The notes: a model not told the origin generated them from the letters alone. DNA of 64,000 nt from Solirubrobacteraceae bacterium (GCA_031177685.1 JAPSGI010000004.1:124001-188000); one strand, 5' to 3'. Counted from the first letter of the stretch, positions 35,562-44,389 are shown. A program made the numbers and translations.

Positions 35562-35947
35562 GCGGCCACGAGCGCGGACACGTGAGCGACGTCGCCGGCC
35601 TCGGGCGCGGAGTCGTAGGCGGCGGCGACCTCGCCGGAGTCGCGGCGGACGGCCAGCACGAGCGGCGTCTGGCGCACGCGGTAGCGGCGGGCGAGGTCCG
35701 GGCGCTCCTTGACGTCGATGCGCAGGTAGGGCGTGTCCGCCGCGTCCAGCGCCTCCACCCAGGCCCCGCACGCCAGGCAGTAGGGGCTCGTGAAGATCAC
35801 CGCGGCGTTGCCGGGCACGCGCTCGAGGCCGAAGTCCTCGAGGTCGACGCGATCCGGCGCGTCCTGCGTCTCGCGCAGCCAGCGCGACGCCCCCCACGCC
35901 GCGAAGACGATCGCGACCACGATCCCCGCGAGCAGCCAGCGGTCCAT
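35558..35947 (-). CDS. Membrane-anchored thioredoxin-like protein
   Basis: 129 aa. One N-terminal membrane helix (LLAGIVVAIVFAAWGA) is followed by a thioredoxin fold: VIFTSPYCLACGAWVEAL carries a CxxC (CLAC) active site near residues 57-60, and the cis-proline appears in RQTPLVLAV. The domain should face the outside or the cytoplasmic face of the membrane; orientation is not certain. The gene lies 1 base after a DUF4395 gene, a pairing often seen in actinobacteria. Confidence 0.82.
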   Translation of the reverse strand: MDRWLLAGIVVAIVFAAWGASRWLRETQDAPDRVDLEDFGLERVPGNAAVIFTSPYCLACGAWVEALDAADTPYLRIDVKERPDLARRYRVRQTPLVLAVRRDSGEVAAAYDSAPEAGDVAHVSALVAA

Positions 35948-35948
35948 C

Positions 35949-36413
35949 TCAGGCGGGGTAGCGGTTCACGGTCACGCCGCGCGCGCGCGCGAGCCACAGG
36001 TATGCCTCGCAGCCCATGCACAGCCCCGTGGTCGCCGCCAGCAGCGCGAGCCCGGCCACCACGAGCGTCAGCGCCCACCCGACCGTCGCCGCGCCCAGCA
36101 GGAAGGCGGCGGTCGCGGCGCCCAGGAACAGCGCCCCCACCATGTTGGCGAAGCGCGGCGGGCGCGCGTCCTCCAGCCGGCCCTCGCCGAAGCGTGGCTG
36201 CACCAGCTCGAAGTACGCGAGGCACGGCAGGCACCAGCGCCGCCCGATCGTCAGGCCGATCGCGAGCTGCGCGGCGAGCACGCCGGGGAGCCATTCCAGC
36301 TCGAACACGAAGGCGAGCAGGGCGAGCGTCCCGATGACCGCCTGGTTGAAGCGGGGCGCGCGCGAATCGATGACGTCGAGGTCGCGGTAGGGATCGGCGG
36401 TACGGCCTCCCAT
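35949..36413 (-). CDS. DUF4395-type membrane protein with two CxxC pairs
   Basis: 154 aa from ATG 36413 (ATG 36431 would add six residues). It begins with IDSRAPRFNQAVIGTLAL and has four membrane helices. WCLPCLAYF lies near the middle and LCMGCEAYLW near the end, two CxxC motifs in or beside membrane helices. Together with the thioredoxin-like neighbour this suggests electron transfer across the membrane, by analogy with DsbD/CcdA systems; that is inference. The CAT is close to the divergent rhomboid start. Confidence 0.8.
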   Translation of the reverse strand: MGGRTADPYRDLDVIDSRAPRFNQAVIGTLALLAFVFELEWLPGVLAAQLAIGLTIGRRWCLPCLAYFELVQPRFGEGRLEDARPPRFANMVGALFLGAATAAFLLGAATVGWALTLVVAGLALLAATTGLCMGCEAYLWLARARGVTVNRYPA

Positions 36414-36424
36414 GTCGATCCAGT

Positions 36425-37186
36425 ATGCCAAGCTGGCCCCGCCGCCCGGCCGTGTTCCCGATCAAGGACAACATCCCCACCGACCGCTTCCCGGCGGTCA
36501 CCCTCGTGCTGATCGCGATCAACGTGATCGTGTTCCTCTTCTGGCAGCAGCCCAGCGGGTTCAGCGGCGTCGACGACGTCAAGGTCGTCGAGTACGGCGC
36601 GATCCCCTTCGAGCTCACGCACCCGGGGGAGCACTGCGAGATCGCCGGCTCCTCGCTGAGCTGCGGCGAAAGGACGACCGGCGACGCGCCGACGCCGCTC
36701 ACGGTCCTCACCTCGATGTTCATGCACGGCGGCTTCCTGCACCTGGGCGGCAACATGCTGTTCCTGTGGATCTTCGGCAACAACGTCGAGGACTCCATGG
36801 GCGCGGTGAAGTACGTCGTCTTCTACCTCGTGGGCGGAGCGGCCGCGCTGGGGGGCCAGGTCGCGTTCGACCCGGACGCGCAGGTGCCGACGATCGGGGC
36901 GTCCGGGGCGGTGGCCGCGGTGCTCGGGGGCTACATCCTGCTGCACCCACGCGCGCGCGTCCTTACGCTGATCTTCATCGTCTTCTTCGTGACGATCATC
37001 GAGATACCGGCGGTGATCATGCTCGGGCTGTGGTTCCTCGAGCAGGCGTTCTTCGCGGCCGCCGAGCTGAGCGACCCGCTGGGCGGCGGCGGGGGCATCG
37101 CCTACTGGGCGCACATCGGCGGCTTCGTCTTCGGGCTGGCCGCCATCAAGCTGTTCGCTCGGCGCCGGCGGGAGCCGGCGCTCTGA
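36425..37186 (+). CDS. Rhomboid-family intramembrane serine protease
   Basis: 253 aa with about seven helices. The catalytic serine is in GASGAV near residue 160 and the histidine in WAHIGGFVFG near 229. HLGGNMLFLWIFG is the usual L1-loop/helix-2 signature. A long first extracytoplasmic loop (residues 45-95) carries two cysteines (HCEI, SCGE). Rhomboids cut helices of other membrane proteins; the substrate here is unknown. The stop overlaps the next ATG. Confidence 0.93.
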   Translation: MPSWPRRPAVFPIKDNIPTDRFPAVTLVLIAINVIVFLFWQQPSGFSGVDDVKVVEYGAIPFELTHPGEHCEIAGSSLSCGERTTGDAPTPLTVLTSMFMHGGFLHLGGNMLFLWIFGNNVEDSMGAVKYVVFYLVGGAAALGGQVAFDPDAQVPTIGASGAVAAVLGGYILLHPRARVLTLIFIVFFVTIIEIPAVIMLGLWFLEQAFFAAAELSDPLGGGGGIAYWAHIGGFVFGLAAIKLFARRRREPAL

Positions 37187-37362
37187 TGCAGGCGCGCGAC
37201 GTCATCCTCGGGGTCGTCCTGGTCTTCATCGTCGGGCTGGGCGGACTGACGATCGAGGTGGCGATCGACGAGGGCGTGGACGTCCTCACCGTCCTCTCGC
37301 TGCTGGTGCTGGCCCTGTTCGGCTTTGGCATCGTCGGCGCGCTGCGCCATCCTCCGCAGTGA
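37186..37362 (+). CDS. Small two-helix membrane protein
   Basis: 58 aa, with two hydrophobic helices (residues 5-26 and 33-53) separated by an acidic turn (IDEGVD) and ending in RHPPQ. ATG 37186 overlaps the rhomboid stop (TGATG), indicating coupling. It could be a partner of the rhomboid or of the carboxypeptidase downstream; no family is recognised. Confidence 0.6.
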   Translation: MQARDVILGVVLVFIVGLGGLTIEVAIDEGVDVLTVLSLLVLALFGFGIVGALRHPPQ

Positions 37363-37363
37363 G

Positions 37364-38344
37364 GTGACGGTCCGCTACACCGCGTTCGTGCTCGCCGTGC
37401 TGATCGCGTGCGGCGCCGTGTTCGCGCGGGCCTACGACGTCGGGGGCGGAGAAGGCGTGGACGGCACGCCGGCCGCGCAGGCGGGGTCGCAGCGGCCGGC
37501 CCCCTACGCCACCGCCCGCTCGCGCGTGCGCCTGCACCCGCGCTTCAAGCGCGCACCGCGCGCCGCGCTGCTGTGGGACGTGCGCAGCGGCCGCGTGCTG
37601 TGGAGCCGGCGCCCGTACGCGCGCCGGCCGGTGGCCAGCCTGGCGAAGATGATGACCGCGCTGGTGGTGGACGAGCGCGCGCGCTGGTCGGAGCGCGTAC
37701 GGATCGGCCGGCGCGCCAAGGCGGCCCCGGGCTCCGCCGTCGGGCTGCTGCCGCCGGGGCGGCGCGTCCGCCTGCGCACGCTGATGTACGGGCTGATGCT
37801 GCCCTCGGGCAACGACGCGGCGGTCGCGCTGGCCGAGCACGTGGGCGGGAGCGTCCCGCGCTTCGTCGCCGCGATGAACGCCCGGGCGCGCGCATTCGGG
37901 CTGCGCTGCACGTCGTTCTCGTCGCCCGACGGCTACGAGGACCGCGGCAACGAGTCCTGCCCCCGCGATCTGGCCGTGGTGGCGCGCGAGCTCCTGCGCC
38001 GCCCGCGGCTGGCCCGCGTGGCGCGCAGCCGCTACGCGTCGTTCCGGGGACTGCTGCCGCACACCGACAAGGTGCGCGGCAAGACGATCACGGTCTGGAA
38101 GCCCGGGCGCCTGCACATGGGCAGCCACAACCCGCTGCTGCGCGCCGGCTACCGCGGGACCACCGGCGTCAAGACCGGCTACACCGACGCGGCGGGCCGC
38201 TGCTTCGTGGGGACGGCGCGGCGCGGGCGCCGCCACCTGGGGATCGTGCTGCTCGGCTCGCCCGACCCCGGCGGGCAGGCCCAGCGGCTCCTCGACCGCG
38301 GCTTCCGCGCCCTGCGTGACGCGCCGCACACCCCGCGCGCGTGA
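37364..38344 (+). CDS. dacA: D-alanyl-D-alanine carboxypeptidase (penicillin-binding protein, S11)
   Basis: About 326 aa from GTG 37364. The N-terminal hydrophobic FVLAVLIACGAVFA is a signal peptide or anchor. The three penicillin-binding motifs are SLAK (Ser92), SGN near 151 and KTG near 270. The enzyme trims the terminal D-Ala of peptidoglycan stems. The C-terminal domain of E. coli DacA is missing, and the protein ends soon after the catalytic domain in an Arg-rich tail. Confidence 0.93.
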   Translation: MTVRYTAFVLAVLIACGAVFARAYDVGGGEGVDGTPAAQAGSQRPAPYATARSRVRLHPRFKRAPRAALLWDVRSGRVLWSRRPYARRPVASLAKMMTALVVDERARWSERVRIGRRAKAAPGSAVGLLPPGRRVRLRTLMYGLMLPSGNDAAVALAEHVGGSVPRFVAAMNARARAFGLRCTSFSSPDGYEDRGNESCPRDLAVVARELLRRPRLARVARSRYASFRGLLPHTDKVRGKTITVWKPGRLHMGSHNPLLRAGYRGTTGVKTGYTDAAGRCFVGTARRGRRHLGIVLLGSPDPGGQAQRLLDRGFRALRDAPHTPRA

Positions 38345-38399
38345 CCGGGCGCGCGCGGTGGGGTAACTGAACGGCGGCGGACACCTAAAGGAGCGAGAG

Positions 38400-39320
38400 A
38401 TGCAAGAGCGGCGGATCACCCTGCACGGCCACGAGGTGACGTACCGGACCGCCGGCGACGGCGAGCAGGTCCTCGTCCTGATCCACGGGATCACCGGCAG
38501 TTCGCAGACGTGGGCCGACGCCCTGCCGGCCCTGGCCGAGCACTACACGGTCGTCGCCCCCGACCTGCTCGGGCACGGTCAGTCGGCCAAGCCGGTGGGC
38601 GACTACTCGCTGGGCGCCTACGCCTCGGGGATCCGCGACCTGCTGGGCGCGCTGGGCCACGAGCGGGCCACCGTTGTCGGCCACTCGCTGGGCGGCGGGG
38701 TGGCCATGCAGTTCGCCTACCAGTTCCCCGAGCGCTGCGACCGGCTGGTGCTCGTGTCCAGCGGCGGCCTGGGCCGCGAGGTGCACCTCCTTCTGCGCGC
38801 CGCGACGCTCCCCGGCGCCGAGTTCGTGCTGCCGGTCATCACGGCGGCGTACGTGGCCTCGGTGGGCGACGCGGTGGGCGGCTTGCTGAGCCGCGTGGGA
38901 CTGCGCGGCGCGCCGGACCTGGAGGAGATGTGGCGCGGGTTCGCGTCGCTGTCCGACGTGGAGGCCCGCGCCGCCTTCGTCCACACGCTGCGCACGATCG
39001 TCGAGCCCTCCGGCCAGCGCGTGAGCGCGCTGGACCGGCTCTATCTGGCCGCCGAGATGCCCATGCTGCTGATCTGGGGCGCGCGCGATCCGATCATCCC
39101 GGTGTCGCACGGTGAGGCGGCGGCCGCCGCCGCGCCGGGGAGCCGGCTCGTCGTCTTCCCGGGAGTGCGTCACTTCCCGCACCGCGAGAAGCCCGCGCGC
39201 TTCCTCGAGGAGGTCATCGGCTTCATGGAGTCCACCGCGCCCGCCGACGTGCAGGAGGAGCGCTGGCGCGCATTGCTGCGCTTCGGCGCGGCCGGCTCCG
39301 CGCCCCAGCCGGCGCGGTAG
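38400..39320 (+). CDS. Alpha/beta hydrolase
   Basis: 306 aa. Oxyanion segment HGITGSSQTW (about 28-37), nucleophile elbow GHSLGG near residue 97, acid in WGARDP and histidine in GVRHFPHREKP give a full catalytic triad. It resembles epoxide hydrolase/haloperoxidase-type enzymes. AAGGAG seven bases before ATG 38400 is a clear Shine-Dalgarno site, in contrast with the leaderless starts elsewhere. Substrate unknown; the nearby acyl-CoA dehydrogenases hint at lipid catabolism. Confidence 0.88.
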   Translation: MQERRITLHGHEVTYRTAGDGEQVLVLIHGITGSSQTWADALPALAEHYTVVAPDLLGHGQSAKPVGDYSLGAYASGIRDLLGALGHERATVVGHSLGGGVAMQFAYQFPERCDRLVLVSSGGLGREVHLLLRAATLPGAEFVLPVITAAYVASVGDAVGGLLSRVGLRGAPDLEEMWRGFASLSDVEARAAFVHTLRTIVEPSGQRVSALDRLYLAAEMPMLLIWGARDPIIPVSHGEAAAAAAPGSRLVVFPGVRHFPHREKPARFLEEVIGFMESTAPADVQEERWRALLRFGAAGSAPQPAR

Positions 39321-39373
39321 GCTTCGGCCGGTTGATTGGCCGGTCAGCCAGGACTTCGTAGGAAGGGGAATCC

Positions 39374-40603
39374 GTGGACCTCAACGACACGCCGCAGCAG
39401 GCCGAGTACCGCGCGAAAGTGCGCTCGTGGCTGGAGGAGCACAAGCACGAGGCGCCGGTGCTCCAGGGCGAGGGCGCGATCGAGGACGAGCACGAGGCGG
39501 TCGAGGCGCACCGCGCGTGGCAGCGCAAGCTGGCCGAGGCCGGGCTGACCGGGGTCACCTGGCCCACGGAGTACGGCGGGCAGGGGCTCGGGCCGCTCGA
39601 GCAGGTCATCGTCAACCAGGAGATCTCCCGCGCTGGCGTGCCCGGCATCCTCGATGCGATCGGCGTCGGGATGCTCGGCCCGACGATCATCGCCCACGGC
39701 ACCGAGGAGCAGAAGCAGCGCTATCTGGCGGCGATGCTGCACGGCGACGAGGTGTGGTGCCAGCTGTTCTCCGAGCCGGCCGCCGGCTCCGACCTGGCGG
39801 GTATCCAGTCGCGCGCCAAGCCCCAGGACGACGGCTCGTGGGTCCTCAACGGCCAGAAGGTCTGGACCACCAACGCCCAGTTCGCTTCCTTCGGGCTGCT
39901 GCTCGCGCGCACCGATCCGGACGTGCCCAAGCACAAGGGCCTGACGATGTTCATCGTCCCCATGGACGCCGAGGGCGTGACCGTGCGCGGCCTGCGGCAG
40001 ATCACCGGCGACGCCGAGTTCAACGAGGTCTTCTTCGACGACGTCGCGCTCGACCCCGACCTGGTCGTCGGACCGGTGAACGGCGGCTGGGGCACCGCGC
40101 TGACCACGCTGATGTTCGAGCGCCTGACGATCGGCGGCGGCGGTGAGGGGATGGGCTACCGCGCCGACCGCTTCGCCCGCGCGCTGGCGTCCGATCCCGC
40201 CGCGGTGCGCGACCCGGAGGTGCGCAAGCGCTTCGGCGAGCTGGCCACCGACCTGCTGGCGCTGCGGTTCACCGGCTACCGGATCCTCACCGCGCTGCAG
40301 CGCGGCCAGATCCCGGGGCCCGAGGCGGGGATGGGGAAGGTGACCGTGGTCAACGCGGCCGTCGCCGCCGGCGACCTGATCGCCGACGTGATCGGCCCCG
40401 ACGCGTTCTCGCTCGACGACGAGTGGAACTACCTGATCTCGTTCCTGCCCGGCCTGAAGTCGGCGGGCGGCACCGAGGAGATCCTGCGCAACACGGTGGG
40501 CGAGCGGGTGCTCGGCCTGCCGCCCGAGCCGCGGCTGGACAAGGGCATCCCGTTCTCGGAGCTGCGCGACAAGGAGCGCGAGGCGGCGGGGGCGAGCGCA
40601 TGA
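39374..40603 (+). CDS. Acyl-CoA dehydrogenase, FadE-type (first of pair)
   Basis: 409 aa. FAD- and substrate-binding segments are LFSEPAAGSDLAG, GQKVWTTNAQFASFGLLLART and the C-terminal SAGGTEEILRNTVGERVLGLP. GTG 39374 follows AGGAAGGGG. The stop overlaps the ATG of a second acyl-CoA dehydrogenase gene, the layout of actinobacterial heteromeric enzymes such as the mycobacterial steroid side-chain FadE pairs. It oxidises an acyl-CoA; bulky substrates are likely for this type. Confidence 0.92.
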   Translation: MDLNDTPQQAEYRAKVRSWLEEHKHEAPVLQGEGAIEDEHEAVEAHRAWQRKLAEAGLTGVTWPTEYGGQGLGPLEQVIVNQEISRAGVPGILDAIGVGMLGPTIIAHGTEEQKQRYLAAMLHGDEVWCQLFSEPAAGSDLAGIQSRAKPQDDGSWVLNGQKVWTTNAQFASFGLLLARTDPDVPKHKGLTMFIVPMDAEGVTVRGLRQITGDAEFNEVFFDDVALDPDLVVGPVNGGWGTALTTLMFERLTIGGGGEGMGYRADRFARALASDPAAVRDPEVRKRFGELATDLLALRFTGYRILTALQRGQIPGPEAGMGKVTVVNAAVAAGDLIADVIGPDAFSLDDEWNYLISFLPGLKSAGGTEEILRNTVGERVLGLPPEPRLDKGIPFSELRDKEREAAGASA

Positions 40604-41733
40604 ACTTCGAGCTCTCCGACGAGCAGCGCGCCCTGCAGGAGGCCGCCCGCGGGGCGCTGTCGCGGCACAAGACGCTGGAGGCGGCGCGCGACGCACTGGA
40701 CGGCGGCGAGCGGCTGGACCTGTGGGACATGGCGCGCGAGGTCGGCTGGCCGGGCCTGCTGGTGTCCGAGGAGCACGGCGGCGCGGGCCTGGGCGGGCTG
40801 GACGCGATGCTCGTGCTGGCCGAGTGCGGGCGCGTGCTGGCCTCGGTCCCGCTGCTCGGCCACGTGCCGGCGACCGCCGTCCTCGACGCGGCCGGCTCGC
40901 ACGCCGAGCTGCTCAGCGCCTTGGCCGACGGGGAGCGGCGCGCCGCCTTCGCGGGCGCCCAGCCTCCGGGCGACCTGTCGCAGGAATGGACGGCGGACCC
41001 CCGCCGCGGCCATGCGCGCGTCCCGGCTCCGCGCGCCGAGGTGGACGGCGACGCCGCCGTTGTGACCGGCGAGGTGGCGTGGGTGCCGGACGCCCCGGGG
41101 GCGGACGTGCTGGTGGTGGCGGTCGTGGACGCCGACGGCGCGGCGCGCGCCGTCCTGGTCGACGCGGGCGCGCAGGGCGTGACCGTCGAGCCGGTCGTGC
41201 GCTACGACGCGACGCGGCTGCTGGGCCACGTGCGCCTCGACGGCGCGCGCGGCGAGGTGCTGGCGGCGGCGGACACCGAGCTGGCCGCGGCGTGGTACCT
41301 CGGTCAGGGCCTGCTGGCCGCCGAGTCGCTGGGCGCGGTGGAGCGCGCGCTGGAGGTCTCGGTCGAGTACGCCAAGGAGCGCTTCACCTTCGGCCGTGCG
41401 ATCGGCTCCTACCAGGCCGTCAAGCACGCGCTGGTGGAGGTCCTGCGTCGCCAGGAGAACGCGCGCTCGCTCATGTACTACGCGGGCTGGGCGCGGCAGG
41501 ACGCGCCGGCCGAGTTCCCGCTGGCGGCCAGCGCGGCGCGCGTGGCCGCGGGCCGGGCGCTGGACTTCGCCGCGCGCGAGCTGATCTCCGTCCACGGCGG
41601 CATCGGGGCGACGTGGGAGCACGACGCGCCGTACTACTTCCGCCGTGCGCAGCTCTCGCGCCGCCTGCTGGGCGGGATGGGCAGCGCGACCGACCGCGTG
41701 GCGGGCGAGCTGCTCGGCCAGGCCGCGGCCTAG
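40600..41733 (+). CDS. Acyl-CoA dehydrogenase, second (divergent) subunit
   Basis: 377 aa from ATG 40600 (ATGA overlap). N-terminal FELSDEQRALQEAARG and C-terminal KERFTFGRAIGSYQAVKH and VHGGIGATWEHDAPYYFRRA fit the family. The central beta domain is shortened and lacks the clear SEPxxGSD flavin segment of the first subunit. In known alpha2beta2 enzymes of this kind the two chains share FAD sites, with the catalytic base on one chain. Confidence 0.9.
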   Translation: MNFELSDEQRALQEAARGALSRHKTLEAARDALDGGERLDLWDMAREVGWPGLLVSEEHGGAGLGGLDAMLVLAECGRVLASVPLLGHVPATAVLDAAGSHAELLSALADGERRAAFAGAQPPGDLSQEWTADPRRGHARVPAPRAEVDGDAAVVTGEVAWVPDAPGADVLVVAVVDADGAARAVLVDAGAQGVTVEPVVRYDATRLLGHVRLDGARGEVLAAADTELAAAWYLGQGLLAAESLGAVERALEVSVEYAKERFTFGRAIGSYQAVKHALVEVLRRQENARSLMYYAGWARQDAPAEFPLAASAARVAAGRALDFAARELISVHGGIGATWEHDAPYYFRRAQLSRRLLGGMGSATDRVAGELLGQAAA

Positions 41734-41896
41734 ATGGTTGCTTCCATGGCCCGCGCGCCCGCAGGTGCGTGGCTCGTGGATGCGCGGCGCCGCGGGACGA
41801 AGGGGGACAGTGGCAGAGCCACGGCCCCTTCGGCACGTGGCGTCCGCGCGCCGCGAGACGCGTACATGCGGGCGTGGGGGTCGTGGAATCGGCCAT
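41734..41896. other. Intergenic region between converging genes with a short hairpin
   Basis: 163 bases between the acyl-CoA dehydrogenase and SDR stops. GTGGC-AGA-GCCAC (41810-41822) forms a small stem. Short frames on both strands lack family features and are not called. It may hold a bidirectional terminator; nothing else is seen. Confidence 0.4.
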
Positions 41897-42712
41897 CTAA
41901 CGGTCCGCGAGCGTCCGGCGGCCGATCCGGTTGACGATCGGCAGCAGCGCCGTGCGCGGGGTGATCCGGCCGGCCTGGGCGGTGATGCGGTGCGGCAGTC
42001 CGGTGAACACGACGCGCTTGCCGGACAGCATCCCCTCGACGCCGGCCCGCGCCACCGTCCGCGCGTCCTGCATGAGGAAGCCCGGGAGCGTGGCCGCGAC
42101 GTCGTCCACCCCGGCCTCCTCGGCGAACTCCGTGGCGACGGGACCCGGGCACAGGACGGTCATCGAGACGCCCGTGCCGGCCAGCTCGCCGGCCACGGAC
42201 TCGCCGAAGGACTGCACGAACGCCTTGGTGGCCGAGTACGTCGCGTTCCAGGGCGACGGCTGGTAGCCGGCGAGCGAGCCGACCTGCAGCACGGCTCCGG
42301 CGCCGCGCTGCACCATCGCCGGCAGGAAGGCGCCGGTCAGGTCCACCAGCGCGACGCAGTTGAGCTGCACCATCGCGGCCTCGCGCTCACGGTCGAGCTC
42401 CCACAGCCGCCCGAACGACCCGTAACCGGCGTTGTTGCACAGCCCGGCGACGTGCTTGCCCGAGCTCTGTACCGCCTCGATCAGCGCGGCGCGCTCGTCG
42501 CTTTGGGCCAGGTCGCAGTCGTGCACGAGCACGTCCACGCGATGCGCGTCGCGTAGCTGGGCGGCCAGCTCGTCGAGCCGCTCGCGCCGCCGCGCCACCA
42601 GCACCAGACCGTGCCCGCGCCGCGCCAGCTCCCGCGCCAGCTCCGTCCCGATGCCCGCCGAGGCGCCGGTGACGAGGACCGTCTCGTCGGGCTGGGGCGC
42701 CGGGAGGCTCAC
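41897..42712 (-). CDS. Short-chain dehydrogenase/reductase
   Basis: 271 aa. The NAD(P) motif TGASAGIG is at residues 15-22, NNAGYG near 92, and the catalytic tetrad Ser (VGSLAG), Tyr and Lys (YSATKAF). RR pairs after the second strand (VARRRERL) favour NADP. It belongs to the classical SDRs with a long C-terminal extension (about 70 residues). Start GTG 42712. Substrate unknown. Confidence 0.92.
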   Translation of the reverse strand: MSLPAPQPDETVLVTGASAGIGTELARELARRGHGLVLVARRRERLDELAAQLRDAHRVDVLVHDCDLAQSDERAALIEAVQSSGKHVAGLCNNAGYGSFGRLWELDREREAAMVQLNCVALVDLTGAFLPAMVQRGAGAVLQVGSLAGYQPSPWNATYSATKAFVQSFGESVAGELAGTGVSMTVLCPGPVATEFAEEAGVDDVAATLPGFLMQDARTVARAGVEGMLSGKRVVFTGLPHRITAQAGRITPRTALLPIVNRIGRRTLADR

Positions 42713-42772
42713 CGCTCCAGTATCCCGCGCACCGCGCAGCCCGCGCGCCGCTCTACCCTGTACGGAGCATCC

Positions 42773-42844
42773 GGGGGCGTGGTGCTAACGGGAACACACC
42801 GCCTTTGCAAGGCGGAGTTGGGGGTTCGATTCCCCCCGCCTCCA
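42773..42844 (+). tRNA. tRNA-Ala (anticodon TGC)
   Basis: A 72-base cloverleaf. The acceptor GGGGGCG pairs with CGCCTCC, with discriminator A and no encoded CCA. The anticodon stem CCGCC/GGCGG holds the loop TTTGCAA, anticodon TGC (Ala). The T arm is GGGGG-TTCGATT-CCCCC. An MNT-HEPN gene pair follows directly. Confidence 0.95.
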
Positions 42845-42909
42845 TCGCGAAGGTTGCGTGGCTGCGGCGGAGCTATCCCTTCGTCGAGTCGCTCCGATAC
42901 CTTCCGGTC

Positions 42910-43230
42910 GTGGTCGCGCCAGATGTCGTCGAACTCGCGGGGCGCCGGCTCGTCCAGGCGGCAAGGAAGCCCGCCCGCGTGGTCTTGTTCGGTTCGCACG
43001 CCCGCGGCGACGCGGGCCCGGACAGCGACTTGGACTTCTTGGTGATCGAGCGAGACGTCCCGGACCGTCATGCCGAGATGGTGCGGCTGGGGCGCGAGCT
43101 GCGCCCGCTCGGCGTGCCCGTCGACATCGTGGTCGTCAGCGAGGCATACGCGAAGGAGTGGGCGGCGGTGGAGGGGTCGATGGTGCACGCGGCGCTGACG
43201 GAAGGCCGCGAGCTCGATGTCGCCGCGTGA
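42910..43230 (+). CDS. Minimal nucleotidyltransferase (MNT) of an MNT-HEPN pair
   Basis: 106 aa from GTG 42910; the frame is open further upstream through the tRNA, so the start is tentative. The motif GSHARGDAGPDSDLD matches GSx10DxD, the nucleotidyltransferase site of MntA-type antitoxins, with a third Asp in VDIVVV. In known pairs the MNT protein adds AMP to the HEPN toxin and silences it. The gene overlaps the HEPN gene by 14 bases. Confidence 0.82.
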   Translation: MVAPDVVELAGRRLVQAARKPARVVLFGSHARGDAGPDSDLDFLVIERDVPDRHAEMVRLGRELRPLGVPVDIVVVSEAYAKEWAAVEGSMVHAALTEGRELDVAA

Positions 43231-43609
43231 TCGGCGCGATCTCGCGCGTGCGCTGCTGGAGCGCGCCGCCGGCGACGAGGCTCTGGTTCGTCGGGTGCTG
43301 GACGACTCCGAGATTCCGGACGCGATCATCGGCTTCCACGCGCAGCAGGCGGCCGAGAAGCTGATCAAGGCGGTACTCGCGGCCCGTGGAGTGGCGTTCG
43401 CGAGGACGCACGCACTGGGCTATCTGATCGGCCTCGTCGAATCGCACGGAATCGATGCGCCGCCCTCGCTTGGGGGCGCCGACGTACTCAGTCCGTGGGC
43501 AGTCGACTTTCGCTACGAGACGGAGTCCGAGCCGGCGCTCGACCGTCGTGCCGCGCTCGATCTCATCGAAGAACTCAGACGGTGGGCGATGGACGAAGTC
43601 GCCGGCTGA
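43217..43609 (+). CDS. HEPN-domain protein, partner of the nucleotidyltransferase
   Basis: 130 aa, all helical. FHAQQAAEKLIKAVLAARG followed by FARTHALGYLIGL is the classical HEPN (PF05168-like) signature. The RNase-type Rx4-6H motif of HepT toxins is not obvious, since the His follows Arg by one residue (RTH). Thus it may be a non-toxic or differently acting HEPN. It is coupled to the MNT gene and ends without further linked genes. Confidence 0.82.
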   Translation: MSPRDRRDLARALLERAAGDEALVRRVLDDSEIPDAIIGFHAQQAAEKLIKAVLAARGVAFARTHALGYLIGLVESHGIDAPPSLGGADVLSPWAVDFRYETESEPALDRRAALDLIEELRRWAMDEVAG

Positions 43610-43632
43610 GCCAGCCGTCACGCGCGTCTGGG

Positions 43633-44382
43633 TCACTCGGGTTCTGCGTCGGCCGCGGTGACGCCCGGGCGTGTCCACTGGGGCACCGGGCGACCGCCGT
43701 TTCGGGGTCCCGTCGGCGCGCCGTGCTCGTCGGTGCGCAGGAAGGAGTGGGTCGGGAACTGTGGCCACCCCTCGGGCGAGTCCTCCCACTCCTCGCGGCG
43801 TCCGTAGGCGGTCATGTCGAGCAGCCCGAACACGGGATTCATCACCTCGTCGCCGCGGCCGGTCGTCCAGTACGTCAGGTAGATCTTGTCCTCGCGGCGC
43901 AGGTAGCAGGAGATCCGGCCGGCGATGCCCACGGTGGGGTCGTCGAGGTGGGCGTTGGAGTACCACGGCGCCGTGTAGCCCATGAAGTCGCGGAATGCCG
44001 CGATCTCCTCGTACGGGCCGTCGGCGAGGATGGCGAAGGTGATTCCGTTGGCGTTGAGGTAGGCCGCGTCGGCGGCGTCCCCCATCGGCCAAGCGTTCCT
44101 GGTGCAGCCCTCGCACTGCCATTCCCAGGGCTCCCCGTCGTAGAACATGTGGCTGTAGACGATCAGCTCGTCGCGGCCCTCGAAGACGTCGCCGAACGGG
44201 ACCGGGCCGTCGGGGCCGACGACGGTGGTGTCGGGCGGCACCTGCGTCATGGGCAGCCGGCGCCGGGCCGCGGCGATCGCATCGCCTTCGCGCGTGTGTG
44301 CCTTCTCGCGCTTGCGCAGCTCGAGGAGCGCTCGCTCGAAATCGTCGTGGTCGGTGACGGGCGGGGCTGGCTCGTCGGGCAC
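43633..44382 (-). CDS. DUF899-family thioredoxin-like protein
   Basis: 249 aa. The family's hallmarks are present: ELLVRK-like ALLELRKREKAHTREGD, a strand IVYSHMFYDG, CEGCTRN with a CxxC, the GYTAPWYS segment and a late YGRREEWEDSP. Members have a thioredoxin-like fold but no established reaction. GTG 44382 follows a TACGCT box by 7 bases. It has no coupled neighbour. Confidence 0.88.
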   Translation of the reverse strand: MPDEPAPPVTDHDDFERALLELRKREKAHTREGDAIAAARRRLPMTQVPPDTTVVGPDGPVPFGDVFEGRDELIVYSHMFYDGEPWEWQCEGCTRNAWPMGDAADAAYLNANGITFAILADGPYEEIAAFRDFMGYTAPWYSNAHLDDPTVGIAGRISCYLRREDKIYLTYWTTGRGDEVMNPVFGLLDMTAYGRREEWEDSPEGWPQFPTHSFLRTDEHGAPTGPRNGGRPVPQWTRPGVTAADAEPE

Positions 44383-44389
44383 TTCCCAC

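Noticed and set aside
41734-41934. 66-codon frame after the acyl-CoA dehydrogenase pair
   Set aside because: No start signal, biased composition and overlap with the SDR gene end; no family features.
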